Assembly (NCBI RefSeq): GCF_017874255.1 | Contig: NZ_JAGGLD010000001.1 | Span: forward strand, 372,001 to 436,000 | Origin: Paenibacillus shirakamiensis | GTDB taxonomy: Bacteria > Bacillota > Bacilli > Paenibacillales > Paenibacillaceae | Length of the DNA: 64,000 nt | Direction of reading: 5' to 3' | Part shown: one piece after another, positions 26,169-35,929 of the stretch | How positions within the stretch are numbered: position 1 is the first letter of the stretch | How the letters are laid out: each line of letters starts with the position of its first letter | Program-made: the position numbers and the translations under genes | The notes under the pieces: model-generated | Seen by the model: the letters and a program-made list of their open reading frames with translations, nothing else | Database searches by the model: none | What the model was told of the DNA's origin: nothing

Positions 26169-27005
26169 ATGGAATTTACAAAAATGCACGGACTCGGGAA
26201 TGACTTCCTAGTCTTTCATGGTCATGAGACATTACCGGATAACGTATCCGAACTTGCGATAGATTGGTGTAATCGATATTTTGGCGTAGGAGCAGATGGG
26301 TTAGTGTTTATTCTTCCCTCTGAGCAGGCAGACTTCCGGATGCGAATTATTAATTCCGATGGAACTGAAGCTGAACAATGCGGAAATGCTATTCGCTGTG
26401 TAGCCAAGTATGTATATGATAAAGGCTTAACGAATCAAGAGCACATTACAATCGAGACGTTAGGTGCAGGTGTACAGCAAGTTAGTTTGAGCATAGACCA
26501 AGGGAAAGTGCAAACGGTTCGTGTAGACATGGGAGAGCCTATTTTGGATGGCTTAACTGTTCCTACCACGCTAAATGCTAATCCTGTACAGAATCAGCCT
26601 ATTGAGGCAGATGGGAGAGAGTTTCATTTTACCGCGGTGTCTATGGGTAACCCGCATTGTGTTATTTACGTAGAAGATGCGCCACACTTTGATCTAGCAA
26701 CTTGGGGGCCTTTGTTAGAAGTACACCCTTATTTCCCAAGGAAAATTAATGTGGAGTTCACTACTATTACGTCCCGCGACCGGGTAGAAATGCGCGTATG
26801 GGAACGGGGAGCTGGTCCGACGCTTGCTTGTGGAACGGGCGCATGTGCTACTCTCGTCTCATCTGTACTGAATGGATTTACTGATCGAGCAGCATGGGTA
26901 GGGCTAAAGGGGGGGGACCTCTATATTGAATGGGATGAGCAAGATAATCATGTCTATATGAGTGGCCCTGCTGCGGAAGTATATCAAGGTTATATCGAAG
27001 CTTAA
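26169..27005 (+). CDS. dapF: Diaminopimelate epimerase
   Basis: This 278-residue enzyme converts LL- to meso-diaminopimelate, the step before lysine and peptidoglycan precursors. The two catalytic cysteines stand in their motifs: Cys71 in GTEAEQCGNAIRC and Cys221 in GPTLACGTGACA. The two-fold repeated alpha/beta halves and the start MEFTKMHGLGNDF are typical. GAGAGGG precedes the ATG. In B. subtilis dapF lies elsewhere, so its place between yloB and yicC marks a lineage difference. A strong terminator follows. Confidence 0.96.
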   Translation: MEFTKMHGLGNDFLVFHGHETLPDNVSELAIDWCNRYFGVGADGLVFILPSEQADFRMRIINSDGTEAEQCGNAIRCVAKYVYDKGLTNQEHITIETLGAGVQQVSLSIDQGKVQTVRVDMGEPILDGLTVPTTLNANPVQNQPIEADGREFHFTAVSMGNPHCVIYVEDAPHFDLATWGPLLEVHPYFPRKINVEFTTITSRDRVEMRVWERGAGPTLACGTGACATLVSSVLNGFTDRAAWVGLKGGDLYIEWDEQDNHVYMSGPAAEVYQGYIEA

Positions 27006-27030
27006 GCAAGGCAGTCATTGCTCTGAGTAT

Positions 27031-27064
27031 ACAGCCCTTCTCTGAGGAGAAAGGGCTGTTTCTT
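27031..27064 (+). terminator. Rho-independent terminator after dapF
   Basis: ACAGCCCTT pairs with AAGGGCTGT, with an inner TCTC/GAGA stem, followed by TTTCTTT. Confidence 0.85.
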
Positions 27065-27156
27065 TGAAGGACAATCTTTGCTCTTACCGCACTGCAAAAT
27101 AGGATGATTAGATGGAATAATGTGAATTTGTAAGCTTTAGCTGGGGGGGACCAACC

Positions 27157-29046
27157 ATGAAGCAGGATTTACGTTCAAAGTGGAAAAATGAAGTTCTTGT
27201 TGGCGATGGAGCTATGGGGACGTATTTATACACGTTAGGATTTCCAGTAGGTATTTCTTTCGAGGAATTCAACTTGATTCGTCCCGATGTCATCAGAGAT
27301 GTTCATCGTCGCTATGTAGAAGCAGGAGCACAAGTAATTGAGACGAATACGTTCTCAGCTAACTACTATAAATTATCCAAATTTGGTTTGGAACACAAGG
27401 TGGAAGATATCAATCGGGAGGGTGTCCGGATCGCGCGTCAAGCTGCTGGAAGTGACGGATATGTGCTAGGTACGGTTGGATCGATTCAAGGCGGAAAGCG
27501 AATGAATATTTCTTCTAGAGAGCTGAAAATGTATTTCGAAGAGCAAATTGGCGCTCTTTTGTCTGAAGGCGTGGATGGAATTTTATTTGAAACATTTTTT
27601 GACTTAGAGGAAATGCGTATTGGCTTAAACGTAGTTCGTAACCTTCAGGACGTTCCGGTCATCTGTCAATTTGCTGTCGATGATATCGGTCGTACTATTG
27701 ATGGATATGCGATAGAGGAAGCCTTTGCTATCTTAATTCAAGAAGGCGCCGATGTGGTCGGGTTTAACTGCCACTCCGGACCTAAAGGAATACATAGTGT
27801 CATGGACAGGCTGCACGGTCCGCTTCAAGTTCCAATGTCCGTCTATCCCAATGCGGGGCTAGCTGATTACGTAGATGGTGAATATATTTATGGGGCAACT
27901 CCGAAGTATTTTGGGGAAAGCGCACTATCTTTTGCTGATATGGGTTCGAGATTAATTGGAGGGTGCTGTGGTACAACGCCGGAACACATTGCCGCTGTTG
28001 CGAGCGCACTTAGAGGTTATGTCCCTGTTCCTCTTGCTGAAGTCTCCCCGCTTTCCTATGACCCAGTGGACAAACTCGTTCATGAGCATAAGGAGGAAAA
28101 GCAAGATATACCTAAAAGACATCGGAGTTTCCCTTCGATCGTGGACTTGGTTAAGGAGAGACATACTGTTATCGTAGAGCTTGATCCTCCAAGAGACTTA
28201 GATATTACGAAGTTTATGAAGGGCGCTGCGGCCTTAAAAGAAGCTGGTGCAGATGCTCTCACCCTAGCGGATAACTCGTTAGCGGTTACACGAATGAGCA
28301 ATATGGCTTTAGGCCATCTTGTGCATTCTAAAACAGGTCTTAGACCCCTTATTCATATTGCTTGTCGAGATCGCAATTTAATTGGAACTCAGTCTCATAT
28401 GATGGGCTTTGACGCTCTAGGTATAGATCATGTGCTAGCTGTTACTGGAGACCCTGCTCGGTTTGGGGATTTACCGGGAGCGAGCTCGGTGTATGATATG
28501 ACTTCGTTTGAGATTATTCGGATGATCAAGCAACTGAACGAAGGCATCGCCTTCTCGGGCAAACCGCTCAAACAAAAAGCAAGCTTTGTCGTCGGTGCTG
28601 CTTTTAATCCGAACGTAAAATATTTAGACAAAGCCGTTCAGCGTCTGGAGAAAAAAATTGCTTCGGGTGCCGATTACATTATGACCCAACCGGTCTATGA
28701 CAAGAATTTGATTAAAGAGATTCGCAGAGCTACCGCACATATTACGATTCCTATATTTATAGGCATTATGCCACTGGCAAGTGGAAAGAATGCAGAGTAC
28801 CTTCATAATGAAGTTCCTGGAATTCAGCTATCTGAAGAAGTGTTGACCCGGATGCAAGGACTTCAAGGGGAAGAGGGGAGAAAAGAAGGGGTAGAGATTG
28901 CTCGTGAATTGGTAGATGCTGCCATGGAGCATTTCAATGGAATCTACCTCATGACACCCTTTATGTTTTATGAGATGACCGCAACCCTGACGAAATATGC
29001 AATGGAGAAGTCGAAAGAGCAGAAGGCCCACTTGTTTCACTTATAA
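27157..29046 (+). CDS. Bifunctional homocysteine S-methyltransferase / 5,10-methylenetetrahydrofolate reductase
   Basis: This 629-residue fusion resembles B. subtilis YitJ. The N-terminal half (1-~310) is a homocysteine methyltransferase barrel: VGDGAMGTYLY near 17, zinc ligands Cys205 (GFNCHSGP) and Cys270-Cys271 (IGGCCGTTPEH). The C-terminal half (~330-629) is an MTHFR barrel (VIVELDPPRDLDITKF, ALTLADNSLAVTRMSN, AVTGDPARFGD, YIMTQPVYDK). It would supply and use the methyl group of folate to make methionine. The start follows a GGGGGGG run. yitJ is SAM-riboswitch controlled in Bacillus, but only ~90 bases separate this start from the dapF terminator and no S-box is visible. Confidence 0.92.
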   Translation: MKQDLRSKWKNEVLVGDGAMGTYLYTLGFPVGISFEEFNLIRPDVIRDVHRRYVEAGAQVIETNTFSANYYKLSKFGLEHKVEDINREGVRIARQAAGSDGYVLGTVGSIQGGKRMNISSRELKMYFEEQIGALLSEGVDGILFETFFDLEEMRIGLNVVRNLQDVPVICQFAVDDIGRTIDGYAIEEAFAILIQEGADVVGFNCHSGPKGIHSVMDRLHGPLQVPMSVYPNAGLADYVDGEYIYGATPKYFGESALSFADMGSRLIGGCCGTTPEHIAAVASALRGYVPVPLAEVSPLSYDPVDKLVHEHKEEKQDIPKRHRSFPSIVDLVKERHTVIVELDPPRDLDITKFMKGAAALKEAGADALTLADNSLAVTRMSNMALGHLVHSKTGLRPLIHIACRDRNLIGTQSHMMGFDALGIDHVLAVTGDPARFGDLPGASSVYDMTSFEIIRMIKQLNEGIAFSGKPLKQKASFVVGAAFNPNVKYLDKAVQRLEKKIASGADYIMTQPVYDKNLIKEIRRATAHITIPIFIGIMPLASGKNAEYLHNEVPGIQLSEEVLTRMQGLQGEEGRKEGVEIARELVDAAMEHFNGIYLMTPFMFYEMTATLTKYAMEKSKEQKAHLFHL

Positions 29047-29072
29047 TTATCAATTACAATAGGATAACGGAT

Positions 29073-29969
29073 GTGATGCCGATGTCATACAGTATGACCG
29101 GATTCGGTCAATCCACTAAGCGTTTTGGCGGTTATGTGATACAATTCGAGATTAAATCTGTGAATCATAGATATTCCGAGATGAACCTGCGTATTCCGCG
29201 GGAATGGAATTGCTATGAAGACGAGATGAAACGAATGGTACAAGGCTATATTCAGCGAGGGCGGGTTGATGTACACGTAAGTAAAGAGAGGGAAGACGAG
29301 TCTTCTAGGCCGTTTGTAGTGAATATGGCAGCAGCTCAAGCTTATCTGGATGCTGCACGTATGCTCGGTAATCGATTGAATGTGGATGATCAATTATCAG
29401 CACATCAAATTTTGGGACTTCCCGATGTTTTAGTCCCTTCGGATGCATCTAGTGATCATGTCCATCCTGATTTGGAGTGGGAAGAGGTCCTCTTAGCTGG
29501 TCTTAAGCAGGCGTTAGAGGGTTTGCTCTCGATGCGCGAGAAAGAAGGACAGCATCTGGCCAAAGATTTGGAAGATCGATTATTGAAGCTTGAGGACATT
29601 CATGCAGAGTTGGTGGTCCTTGCGCCAACTGTAGTTACGGATTATCGTAACCGACTCAAACAGCGTTTGTCGGAACTGCTTGATGGAACAATGGACGAGC
29701 AACGTTTCAGTATGGAGGTAGCGGTCTTTGCCGATCGTTCCAACGTAGATGAAGAACTGACCCGACTCGGAAGTCATTTCGAGCAGTGCCGAGGTTTGCT
29801 GTATTCCCAAGGGCCCATCGGACGCAAGCTGGATTTTCTCATTCAGGAGATGAACCGGGAAGTCAATACGATTGGGTCTAAAGCCAATCACTTGGCTCTA
29901 GTCAACCGTGTGGTGGAGATGAAGGCGGAATTGGAGAAGATTCGTGAGCAAGCAGCAAATTTGGAATGA
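29073..29969 (+). CDS. yicC: YicC/YloC family endoribonuclease
   Basis: This is a ~298-residue protein with the family start SYSMTGFGQS, the IKSVNHRYSEMNLRIPR segment and the C-terminal EVNTIGSKANHLALVNRVVEMKAELEKIREQ stretch. E. coli YicC is an endoribonuclease that promotes decay of certain small RNAs. Three in-frame starts are close together (GTG 29073, ATG 29076, ATG 29082). AGGA at 29061-29064 best fits the first two, while alignment with relatives favours the third. The position upstream of remA-gmk-rpoZ is the conserved Bacillus order. Confidence 0.92.
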   Translation: MMPMSYSMTGFGQSTKRFGGYVIQFEIKSVNHRYSEMNLRIPREWNCYEDEMKRMVQGYIQRGRVDVHVSKEREDESSRPFVVNMAAAQAYLDAARMLGNRLNVDDQLSAHQILGLPDVLVPSDASSDHVHPDLEWEEVLLAGLKQALEGLLSMREKEGQHLAKDLEDRLLKLEDIHAELVVLAPTVVTDYRNRLKQRLSELLDGTMDEQRFSMEVAVFADRSNVDEELTRLGSHFEQCRGLLYSQGPIGRKLDFLIQEMNREVNTIGSKANHLALVNRVVEMKAELEKIREQAANLE

Positions 29970-30018
29970 GCTTGTCAGGTTACACACGAGGAAGTATTTA
30001 TAGGGGGATCACCTGAAG

Positions 30019-30279
30019 ATGGCCATTAAACTCATTAATATTGGTTTCGGGAATATCGTATCAGCGAATCGGATTATTTCTATTGTAAGTCCTGAATCCG
30101 CACCGATTAAGCGGATTATTCAAGAGGCGAGAGACCGGCATATGCTGATTGATGCAACGTATGGACGCCGGACGCGTGCGGTTATTATTACAGATAGCGA
30201 TCACGTGATTTTATCCGCTGTTCAACCTGAGACCGTGGCCCACAGGCTATCTACGAAAGACGATGACAACGACGAATAA
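30019..30279 (+). CDS. remA: Biofilm matrix regulator RemA
   Basis: This 86-residue protein is almost a textbook RemA (YlzA): [32 protein letters not shown], followed by [27 protein letters not shown]. RemA forms DNA-binding oligomers that activate matrix and osmoprotection genes in B. subtilis. A GGGGG site precedes the ATG. The acidic tail (DDDNDE) overlaps the region just before gmk, with which it is co-transcribed. Its targets in this organism are not visible. Confidence 0.95.
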   Translation: MAIKLINIGFGNIVSANRIISIVSPESAPIKRIIQEARDRHMLIDATYGRRTRAVIITDSDHVILSAVQPETVAHRLSTKDDDNDE

Positions 30280-30292
30280 AATGGAGAGAACA

Positions 30293-30865
30293 ATGGCAAA
30301 AGGGTTATTGATTGTATTGTCCGGGCCTTCCGGTGTAGGTAAGGGAACGGTATGTAGTGCACTGCGTCAGCGCGTGCCAGAATTAATTTATTCTGTATCT
30401 GCTACTACACGTGTACCTCGTTTTGGTGAAGAACACGGTGTGAACTATTTTTTTAAGAGCCGTGAACAATTTTTGAATATGATAGAACAAGATCAACTGC
30501 TCGAGTATGCTCAGTATGTAGATAATTATTATGGTACTCCACGTGATTTCGTAGAAGAGACGCTGAATAGCGGCAGAGACATTATTCTGGAGATTGAGGT
30601 TCAGGGAGCCCTGAAGGTCAAGGAAAAATTCCCGGATGGCGTCTTCGTATTCCTGCTTCCTCCTTCGCTGGATGAGTTGAAAGATCGAATACAAGGTCGG
30701 GGTACAGAGAATCAGGCTACTATAGATCATCGACTCTCTGTAGCGGTAGACGAAATTAATCTACTGGAATATTATGATTATGCTGTAGTGAACGATCAGA
30801 TTGACTTGGCTTGTACAAGAATAGAATCTATTATTGTTGCCGAACATTGTAAGGTAAGGAAATAG
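30293..30865 (+). CDS. gmk: Guanylate kinase
   Basis: This 190-residue enzyme phosphorylates GMP to GDP with ATP. P-loop GPSGVGKGT lies near the start, followed by [21 protein letters not shown] (GMP-binding region), [15 protein letters not shown] and [13 protein letters not shown]. The ATG at 30293 is preceded by GGAGA; an upstream ATG at 30263 overlaps remA and adds ten atypical residues. The remA-gmk-rpoZ order is conserved in Bacilli. Confidence 0.96.
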   Translation: MAKGLLIVLSGPSGVGKGTVCSALRQRVPELIYSVSATTRVPRFGEEHGVNYFFKSREQFLNMIEQDQLLEYAQYVDNYYGTPRDFVEETLNSGRDIILEIEVQGALKVKEKFPDGVFVFLLPPSLDELKDRIQGRGTENQATIDHRLSVAVDEINLLEYYDYAVVNDQIDLACTRIESIIVAEHCKVRK

Positions 30866-30955
30866 GTAAGGTAGGACGACATGTTTAAAATAAGGAATCA
30901 AGCGTAGATGCCATTTAGGTCTACAGCAGCGTTCCAACTAGAAGAGGTGTCTGTA

Positions 30956-31186
30956 TTGCTATATCCGTCAATTGACAAAATGCTGGAGAAAGTTGACAGC
31001 AAATATTCGCTAGTAGTAGCCGCTTCCCGTAGAGCAAGACAATTAAGAGAAGGCGGTACCACTGATATGAGACAGCCTAAGTCTCACAAGCAGGTTGGTG
31101 TGGCTTTAGAAGAAATTTATACCGACCTTGTGCGTATCAAGCGTGACGGACAAAGCTTGGCCAATCTAGATAACTTAGACAAATAA
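30956..31186 (+). CDS. rpoZ: RNA polymerase omega subunit
   Basis: This 76-residue protein is called from TTG 30956, which has GAGGTG seven bases upstream and gives the conserved start MLYPSIDKMLEKVDSKYSLV. The RRARQLREG helix that packs on beta-prime and the VGVALEEI segment are present. Omega assists assembly of RNA polymerase. An upstream in-frame start at 30908 would add 16 non-conserved residues. It closes the gmk unit and is followed by a hairpin with T run before coaBC. Confidence 0.93.
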   Translation: MLYPSIDKMLEKVDSKYSLVVAASRRARQLREGGTTDMRQPKSHKQVGVALEEIYTDLVRIKRDGQSLANLDNLDK

Positions 31187-31213
31187 TAAAAGCTAGCCTC
31201 TTGGGCTGAAATC

Positions 31214-31240
31214 CGACAACCGCAAGGTTGTTGTTTTTTT
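31214..31240 (+). terminator. Hairpin with T run between rpoZ and coaBC
   Basis: CGACAACC pairs with GGTTGTTG across a GCAA loop (one G-T pair), followed by seven T residues. It would reduce read-through from rpoZ into coaBC. Confidence 0.8.
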
Positions 31241-31272
31241 CTATATACAGAAATGAAATGCGAGGGGATATC

Positions 31273-32514
31273 ATGTTAACTGGCAAAAAGATTCTGCTGG
31301 GGGTAAGTGGCGGGATTGCCGCCTTTAAAGCAGCTTCGTTATGTAGCAAGCTTACGCAGGCTGGGGCGGAAGTTAGGGTCATCATGACCGAATCCGCAAC
31401 AAGGTTCATTACCGAGCTGACCCTTCAATCCTTATCGAAACATCCCGTCTATACGGATACGTTTGATGAAAAAGATCCCTCCGTTATCGCACATATTGAT
31501 CTTGCAGATTGGGCTGACCTCATTCTGATTGCACCCGCAACCGCTAATATCATTGGCAAAATGGCCCACGGGCTTGCCGATGATATGTTATCTACGACCT
31601 TACTCGCTACAGAAGCACCTATTATGTTAGCTCCTGCAATGAATGTGCACATGTATCAGCATCCGGCGGTGCTTCATAATTTGGAACTTTTATCTTCCCG
31701 CGGGGTGATGATGATTGAGCCTGGAAGTGGACTTTTAGCGTGCGGTTATGTGGGCAAAGGTAGAATGGAAGAACCCGAGAGTATTGTACAGCTCATCGAG
31801 CAATACTTTGGACAACTTGAGCAGAACTACCGAGCAGAAAGTCAGCCAAAACCATTATTAGGCCGGAAGGTCATTGTTACTGCTGGAGCAACGGTGGAAC
31901 GAATAGATCCCGTCCGATATATTACGAATGATTCTTCAGGTAAAATGGGATTTGCGATAGCCATGGCAGCTCAGCAGCTTGGAGCAGACGTTCATATCAT
32001 TGCAGGAAGTACACAAATTGACCCGCCTGACGGCATTTTTTTGACGCGAGTAGAATCGGGTATGGATATGTACAATGCAGTTATCGCTGAGTGGGATCAA
32101 GTGGATATTGTAGTAAAAGCAGCCGCGGTAGCGGACTATCGACCTAAGGAACAAGCTGTCCGAAAAATGAAAAAAACTGGAGATGCCCTGACGTTGGAGC
32201 TTGTGAAAACTCTTGATATTTTGGAGACCTTGGGCCAACAAAAGACTCGACAATTTTTGATTGGGTTTGCTGCGGAGACCAATGATGTAGAGAAGTATGC
32301 TATGGGCAAATTGCTGCGTAAGAACTGTGACTTGCTTGTAGCTAATGACGTGACTTTGGAAGGTGCGGGGTTTGGAACGGATACGAACGTCGTGAGCATT
32401 TACGATCACAATGGACTTGTAGTTGGCCTTCCTCTGATGAGCAAAAAAGATACGGCGACATATATCATGAATCTAGCTGCAGAGCGATTAGCTGGAGTGC
32501 CGGATAATGCCTAA
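31273..32514 (+). CDS. coaBC: Bifunctional phosphopantothenoylcysteine decarboxylase/synthetase
   Basis: This 413-residue protein fuses CoaC (~1-185) and CoaB (~190-413) and makes 4'-phosphopantetheine from 4'-phosphopantothenate and cysteine. The CoaC flavin domain shows [14 protein letters not shown], the [14 protein letters not shown] substrate clamp, and [14 protein letters not shown] with the catalytic Cys. CoaB shows [25 protein letters not shown] and KKNxD-like segments ([23 protein letters not shown]). GAGGGG precedes the ATG at 31273; an earlier in-frame start at 31228 lies inside the terminator hairpin. It overlaps priA by 8 bases. Confidence 0.95.
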   Translation: MLTGKKILLGVSGGIAAFKAASLCSKLTQAGAEVRVIMTESATRFITELTLQSLSKHPVYTDTFDEKDPSVIAHIDLADWADLILIAPATANIIGKMAHGLADDMLSTTLLATEAPIMLAPAMNVHMYQHPAVLHNLELLSSRGVMMIEPGSGLLACGYVGKGRMEEPESIVQLIEQYFGQLEQNYRAESQPKPLLGRKVIVTAGATVERIDPVRYITNDSSGKMGFAIAMAAQQLGADVHIIAGSTQIDPPDGIFLTRVESGMDMYNAVIAEWDQVDIVVKAAAVADYRPKEQAVRKMKKTGDALTLELVKTLDILETLGQQKTRQFLIGFAAETNDVEKYAMGKLLRKNCDLLVANDVTLEGAGFGTDTNVVSIYDHNGLVVGLPLMSKKDTATYIMNLAAERLAGVPDNA

Positions 32515-35041
32515 AGTAGCTAAAGTGATAGTAGATGTACCTAGTCGGGAGACGGATCGGCCTTTTGACTATCTTATTTCAGAATCGATGCGAGGCTGGA
32601 TTGACGTAGGGAGTAGAGTAGCTGTTCCTTTTGGACGACGTACGGTGCAAGGTTTTGTAATTAGCTTATCGGATCACTCCGAACTGAGTTTGAGTCGGAT
32701 GAAGCCGATTCAAGAACTGCTAGATCATCTTCCCCCGCTTCCCCCGGACTTGGTGGATCTTGCTGAATGGATGAGTCATGAGTATGCGTGTTCTACAATT
32801 TCTGCTCTACAAGTCATGATTCCCGCTGCACTTAAAGGAAAGGCAGAACGTTATATTCGGTATGCTGAACCTAAGCAAGATACGGATGTAGCAGAAGATG
32901 AACCAGATTGGTACTCCGATTCATTGCTTCAGTTAGATGAAGAAAAACAGATCATCGACTATGTTAAAGCTTCCGGGCCAGTGACCGTAGCTCATCTTGA
33001 TCAGCGTTATCCTGGGCAAAGCGTGATTATAAAGCAATTACTGAAACAAGGAATTCTGATTGAGAGCCAGTCGATCAAAGACCGCATGAAAATTAAGACA
33101 GTGAAGACGGTCGTGGCCGCAGTTCATGGGGAAGAAGCCGAGCAAGCGATGGCTTCCTTTAATGCCCAGTCCAAACGTCAAAAAGAAATTTTAGCTTTTT
33201 TGCTTGAAGTTGAAGTGCCGATCGGTATGCAGGAACTGTTGTCTACCTTAGGTGCTACTGCGGGAACGGTGAAGAAATTAGCTGAAAAAGGTTTTGCTAT
33301 CATTGAAGATGTTGAAGTATTCCGAGATCCTTACAAGGACCGTAGATTCAAGGCTTCTAAGGCGTTGTCTCTAACGCCAGAGCAGCAGGCGGCCTATGAT
33401 CGAATCTGTGAAACGGTAGATCATCAGGCTTATGGCGTGTTTCTTTTGCACGGGATTACGGGTAGTGGAAAAACGGAAGTGTACCTACAGACCATTGAGC
33501 GCTGTATGCAGCAGGGGCGCCAGTCAATTGTTCTAGTACCGGAAATTTCGCTAACCCCCCAAATGGTAGAGAGATTCAAAGGACGATTTGGGGATAAAGT
33601 TGCGGTGCTGCACAGCCGACTATCCGCAGGTGAACGCTATGATGAATGGCGAAGAATTCGTGAGGGTCAGGTGATGGTAGCGGTTGGCGCAAGGTCTGCC
33701 GTGTTTGCTCCCTTTCCGAAGCTTGGACTAATTGTAATGGACGAAGAACATGAGACCTCTTACAAGCAGGAAGAGACGCCTAAATATCATGCACGCCGTG
33801 TTGCCGTGAAGCGAGCCATGCAACATGATGCTGTGGTCATACTGGGTTCGGCTACCCCTTCTCTTGAAAGTTATCATGCCGCTAAATCACAGACGAACGA
33901 ATCTTTTGCTCCTATTTTATTGGAAATGCGAGAACGTCCGTCCGGTAGCCAGCTTCCTAAGGTCGAGATTGTGGACATGCGTGAAGAATTAAAGGAAGGC
34001 AATCGTTCTATGTTCAGCCGAGGATTACATCAGGCCATCCTAGATCGCATGGAGCGCAAAGAGCAAGCCGTTCTTTTCCTTAACCGAAGAGGGTACGCTA
34101 CGTTTGTAATGTGCCGTACTTGTGGGTATGTAGCAGGCTGTCCGAATTGTGATATTTCACTAACCTATCATCAGAAATCTAACAATATGCGTTGTCATTA
34201 TTGTGGATATTCCGAGGTAGCTCCTTCCGTCTGTCCGGAATGTGGAAGTGAACATATTCGATATTTTGGGACAGGCACGCAGCGAGTAGAAGGGGAATTG
34301 GCCAAGCTTTTTCCAGGGATTCGTGTCATACGTATGGATGTAGATACGACCTCAGAAAAAGGGTCGCATGAGAAGCTGTTACAAGCTTTTCGCGATAAAA
34401 AAGCAGATGTCCTGCTCGGTACCCAGATGGTTGCGAAAGGGCTGGACTTCCCTGATGTTACGCTGGTGGGCGTCATTGCTGCGGATAGTTCGCTGAACTT
34501 TCCAGATTTCCGAGCAGCCGAAAAAACATTTCAACTGCTAACGCAAGTGGCAGGCCGCGCTGGAAGACATCTTCTTCCGGGTGAAGTGTTCATTCAGTCT
34601 TATACGCCCGATCACTATTCTATTATTCATGCGAGTCATCATGACTATTTATCGTTTATTCGTGAAGAATTGAAACATCGACGTAATTTAAGTTATCCTC
34701 CGTATTGCAGGCTGATTTTGGTTACTTTATCGCACGAAAATCTCCAACTTGTGGTTCGTATGGCTGAGAATTTCACAAGTGGACTGCGAGGACGTGCGCA
34801 GCAGCGGGGATGGTTCGGTGGATTGGATCGCTTTACTTCGGATGCCTTTGATATTTTGGGGCCGATTGCTTCCCCGATTCCTAAAATCAAGAATCGCTAT
34901 CGTTTTCAGTGTATTGTGAAATACCGAGGGGATCTGGATGCCATTGATCTGGTTCGAGAAATCACGAATGAGACGCTTGAGCAGCTAAGGGATGGTCTGC
35001 TTCAGATTAGTATTGATGTGGACCCAGCGATGATGATGTAA
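32507..35041 (+). CDS. priA: Primosomal replication-restart helicase PriA
   Basis: This 844-residue protein has an N-terminal DNA-binding region with winged helix to ~300, then helicase domains with Walker A HGITGSGKTEVYLQ (~320) and DEEH in VMDEEHETSYKQEETPKYHARR. Paired zinc sites follow (CRTCGYVAGCPNCD, CHYCGYSEVAPSVCPECG), then GTGTQRVE and the VAGRAGR motif VI. PriA reloads the replicative helicase at collapsed forks. It starts inside the coaBC stop region with an 8-base overlap. The strange 79-bp repeat island begins directly after its stop. Confidence 0.96.
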   Translation: MPKVAKVIVDVPSRETDRPFDYLISESMRGWIDVGSRVAVPFGRRTVQGFVISLSDHSELSLSRMKPIQELLDHLPPLPPDLVDLAEWMSHEYACSTISALQVMIPAALKGKAERYIRYAEPKQDTDVAEDEPDWYSDSLLQLDEEKQIIDYVKASGPVTVAHLDQRYPGQSVIIKQLLKQGILIESQSIKDRMKIKTVKTVVAAVHGEEAEQAMASFNAQSKRQKEILAFLLEVEVPIGMQELLSTLGATAGTVKKLAEKGFAIIEDVEVFRDPYKDRRFKASKALSLTPEQQAAYDRICETVDHQAYGVFLLHGITGSGKTEVYLQTIERCMQQGRQSIVLVPEISLTPQMVERFKGRFGDKVAVLHSRLSAGERYDEWRRIREGQVMVAVGARSAVFAPFPKLGLIVMDEEHETSYKQEETPKYHARRVAVKRAMQHDAVVILGSATPSLESYHAAKSQTNESFAPILLEMRERPSGSQLPKVEIVDMREELKEGNRSMFSRGLHQAILDRMERKEQAVLFLNRRGYATFVMCRTCGYVAGCPNCDISLTYHQKSNNMRCHYCGYSEVAPSVCPECGSEHIRYFGTGTQRVEGELAKLFPGIRVIRMDVDTTSEKGSHEKLLQAFRDKKADVLLGTQMVAKGLDFPDVTLVGVIAADSSLNFPDFRAAEKTFQLLTQVAGRAGRHLLPGEVFIQSYTPDHYSIIHASHHDYLSFIREELKHRRNLSYPPYCRLILVTLSHENLQLVVRMAENFTSGLRGRAQQRGWFGGLDRFTSDAFDILGPIASPIPKIKNRYRFQCIVKYRGDLDAIDLVREITNETLEQLRDGLLQISIDVDPAMMM

Positions 35042-35343
35042 GGCGGGCAGATCCCTCCCAAACCCTCCCTTCCTCAAGGGAGGGCCCCAAGGGCGTCGCC
35101 CTCTGGACACCCGAATGGAATAACGAAAATGGGGCAGAGATGGAATCTTGCTTGGGGTGGCGTGGGATCGCTTGCCGTCCCTTTGGGACCCGCTTCTGGT
35201 TTGGCGGGACTTGGGGGCCTGTTGTTGGAGTTAGGCGGTAATTTTTCGGCTTGTTTAACATAAGGGGCTGGAGCGGACAGTCGCTTGTCGCCCTCTGGGC
35301 ACGCTGAAGTGAGTGATGGCTGTTTTGGAGCTTGGTGTGGATG
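35042..35343. repeat. GC-rich stretch with degenerate short hairpins related to the 79-bp repeats
   Basis: Several palindromic cores stand in similar settings: CCCTCCCTT/AAGGGAGGG near 35062-35085 (directly after priA, possibly its terminator but without a T run), GGGCG/CGCCC near 35091, GTCCC/GGGAC near 35177, and GCCC/GGGC near 35289 followed by ACGCT. The 79-bp units to the right contain TCCC-TGC-GGGA followed by ACGCTT. I see no coding frame. Confidence 0.6.
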
Positions 35344-35822
35344 GTAGAGGCGCTCTCCCTGCGGGATACGCTTGGGGCGGAGCGAAGAGTAGCGTGTGGT
35401 TTTAGGATGCGGATGTGTGAGGTTAGAGTCGCTCTTCCTGCGGGATACGCTTGGGTCTGAGCGGAGATTAGTGTGTGGTTTTGGGATGCGGATGTGTGAG
35501 GTTAGAGTCGCTCTTCCTGCGGGATACGCTTGGGTCTGAGCGGAGATTAATGTGTGGTTTTGGGATGCTGATGTGTGAGGTTAGAGGCGCTCTCCCTGCG
35601 GGTTACGCTTGGGTCTGAGCGGAGATTAGTGTGTGGTTTTGAAATGCTGATGTGTGAGGTTAGAGGCGCTCTCCCTGCGGGATACGCTTAGGTCTGAGCG
35701 GAGATTAGTGTGTGGTTTTGGGATGCGGATGTGTGAGGTTAGAGGCGCTCTCCCTGCGGGATACGCTTAGGTTTGAGTGGAGATTAGCGTGTGGTCTTGG
35801 GATGCGGATATGTGAAGTTAGC
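35344..35822. repeat. Six direct tandem repeats, 79-bp period
   Basis: The motif CTGCGGG recurs at 35359, 35438, 35517, 35596, 35675 and 35754, exactly 79 bases apart each time, inside units that are roughly 90% alike. Each unit holds a nested inverted repeat (CGCTC...GAGCG enclosing TCCC-TGC-GGGA) and then a G/T-rich half (GTGTGTGGTTTTGGGATGCG). The period is not a multiple of three and the frames are closed, so it is not coding. There are no spacers between units, which rules out CRISPR. The array lies between priA and def in the direction of transcription; def has its own ribosome site 90 bases further on. Confidence 0.93.
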
Positions 35823-35929
35823 GTGTAATGACTGGTGAATTGGGCCTACATTTTAGACTTTGATGTGGCATAGGAGTCTTTATTTTAATATATGATGGAA
35901 TAAACACATAAATGGAGGTAGGGTAAGGC

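Noticed and set aside
27065-27156. SAM riboswitch before the methyltransferase/MTHFR gene
   Set aside because: Only about 90 bases are available and none of the S-box core sequences is visible.
35007-35261. Minus-strand open frame of 84 codons
   Set aside because: It crosses the priA end and the hairpin region, with no ribosome site or protein-like pattern.
35344-35822. CRISPR array
   Set aside because: The units are 79 bp, directly joined without unique spacers, and no cas gene is present.
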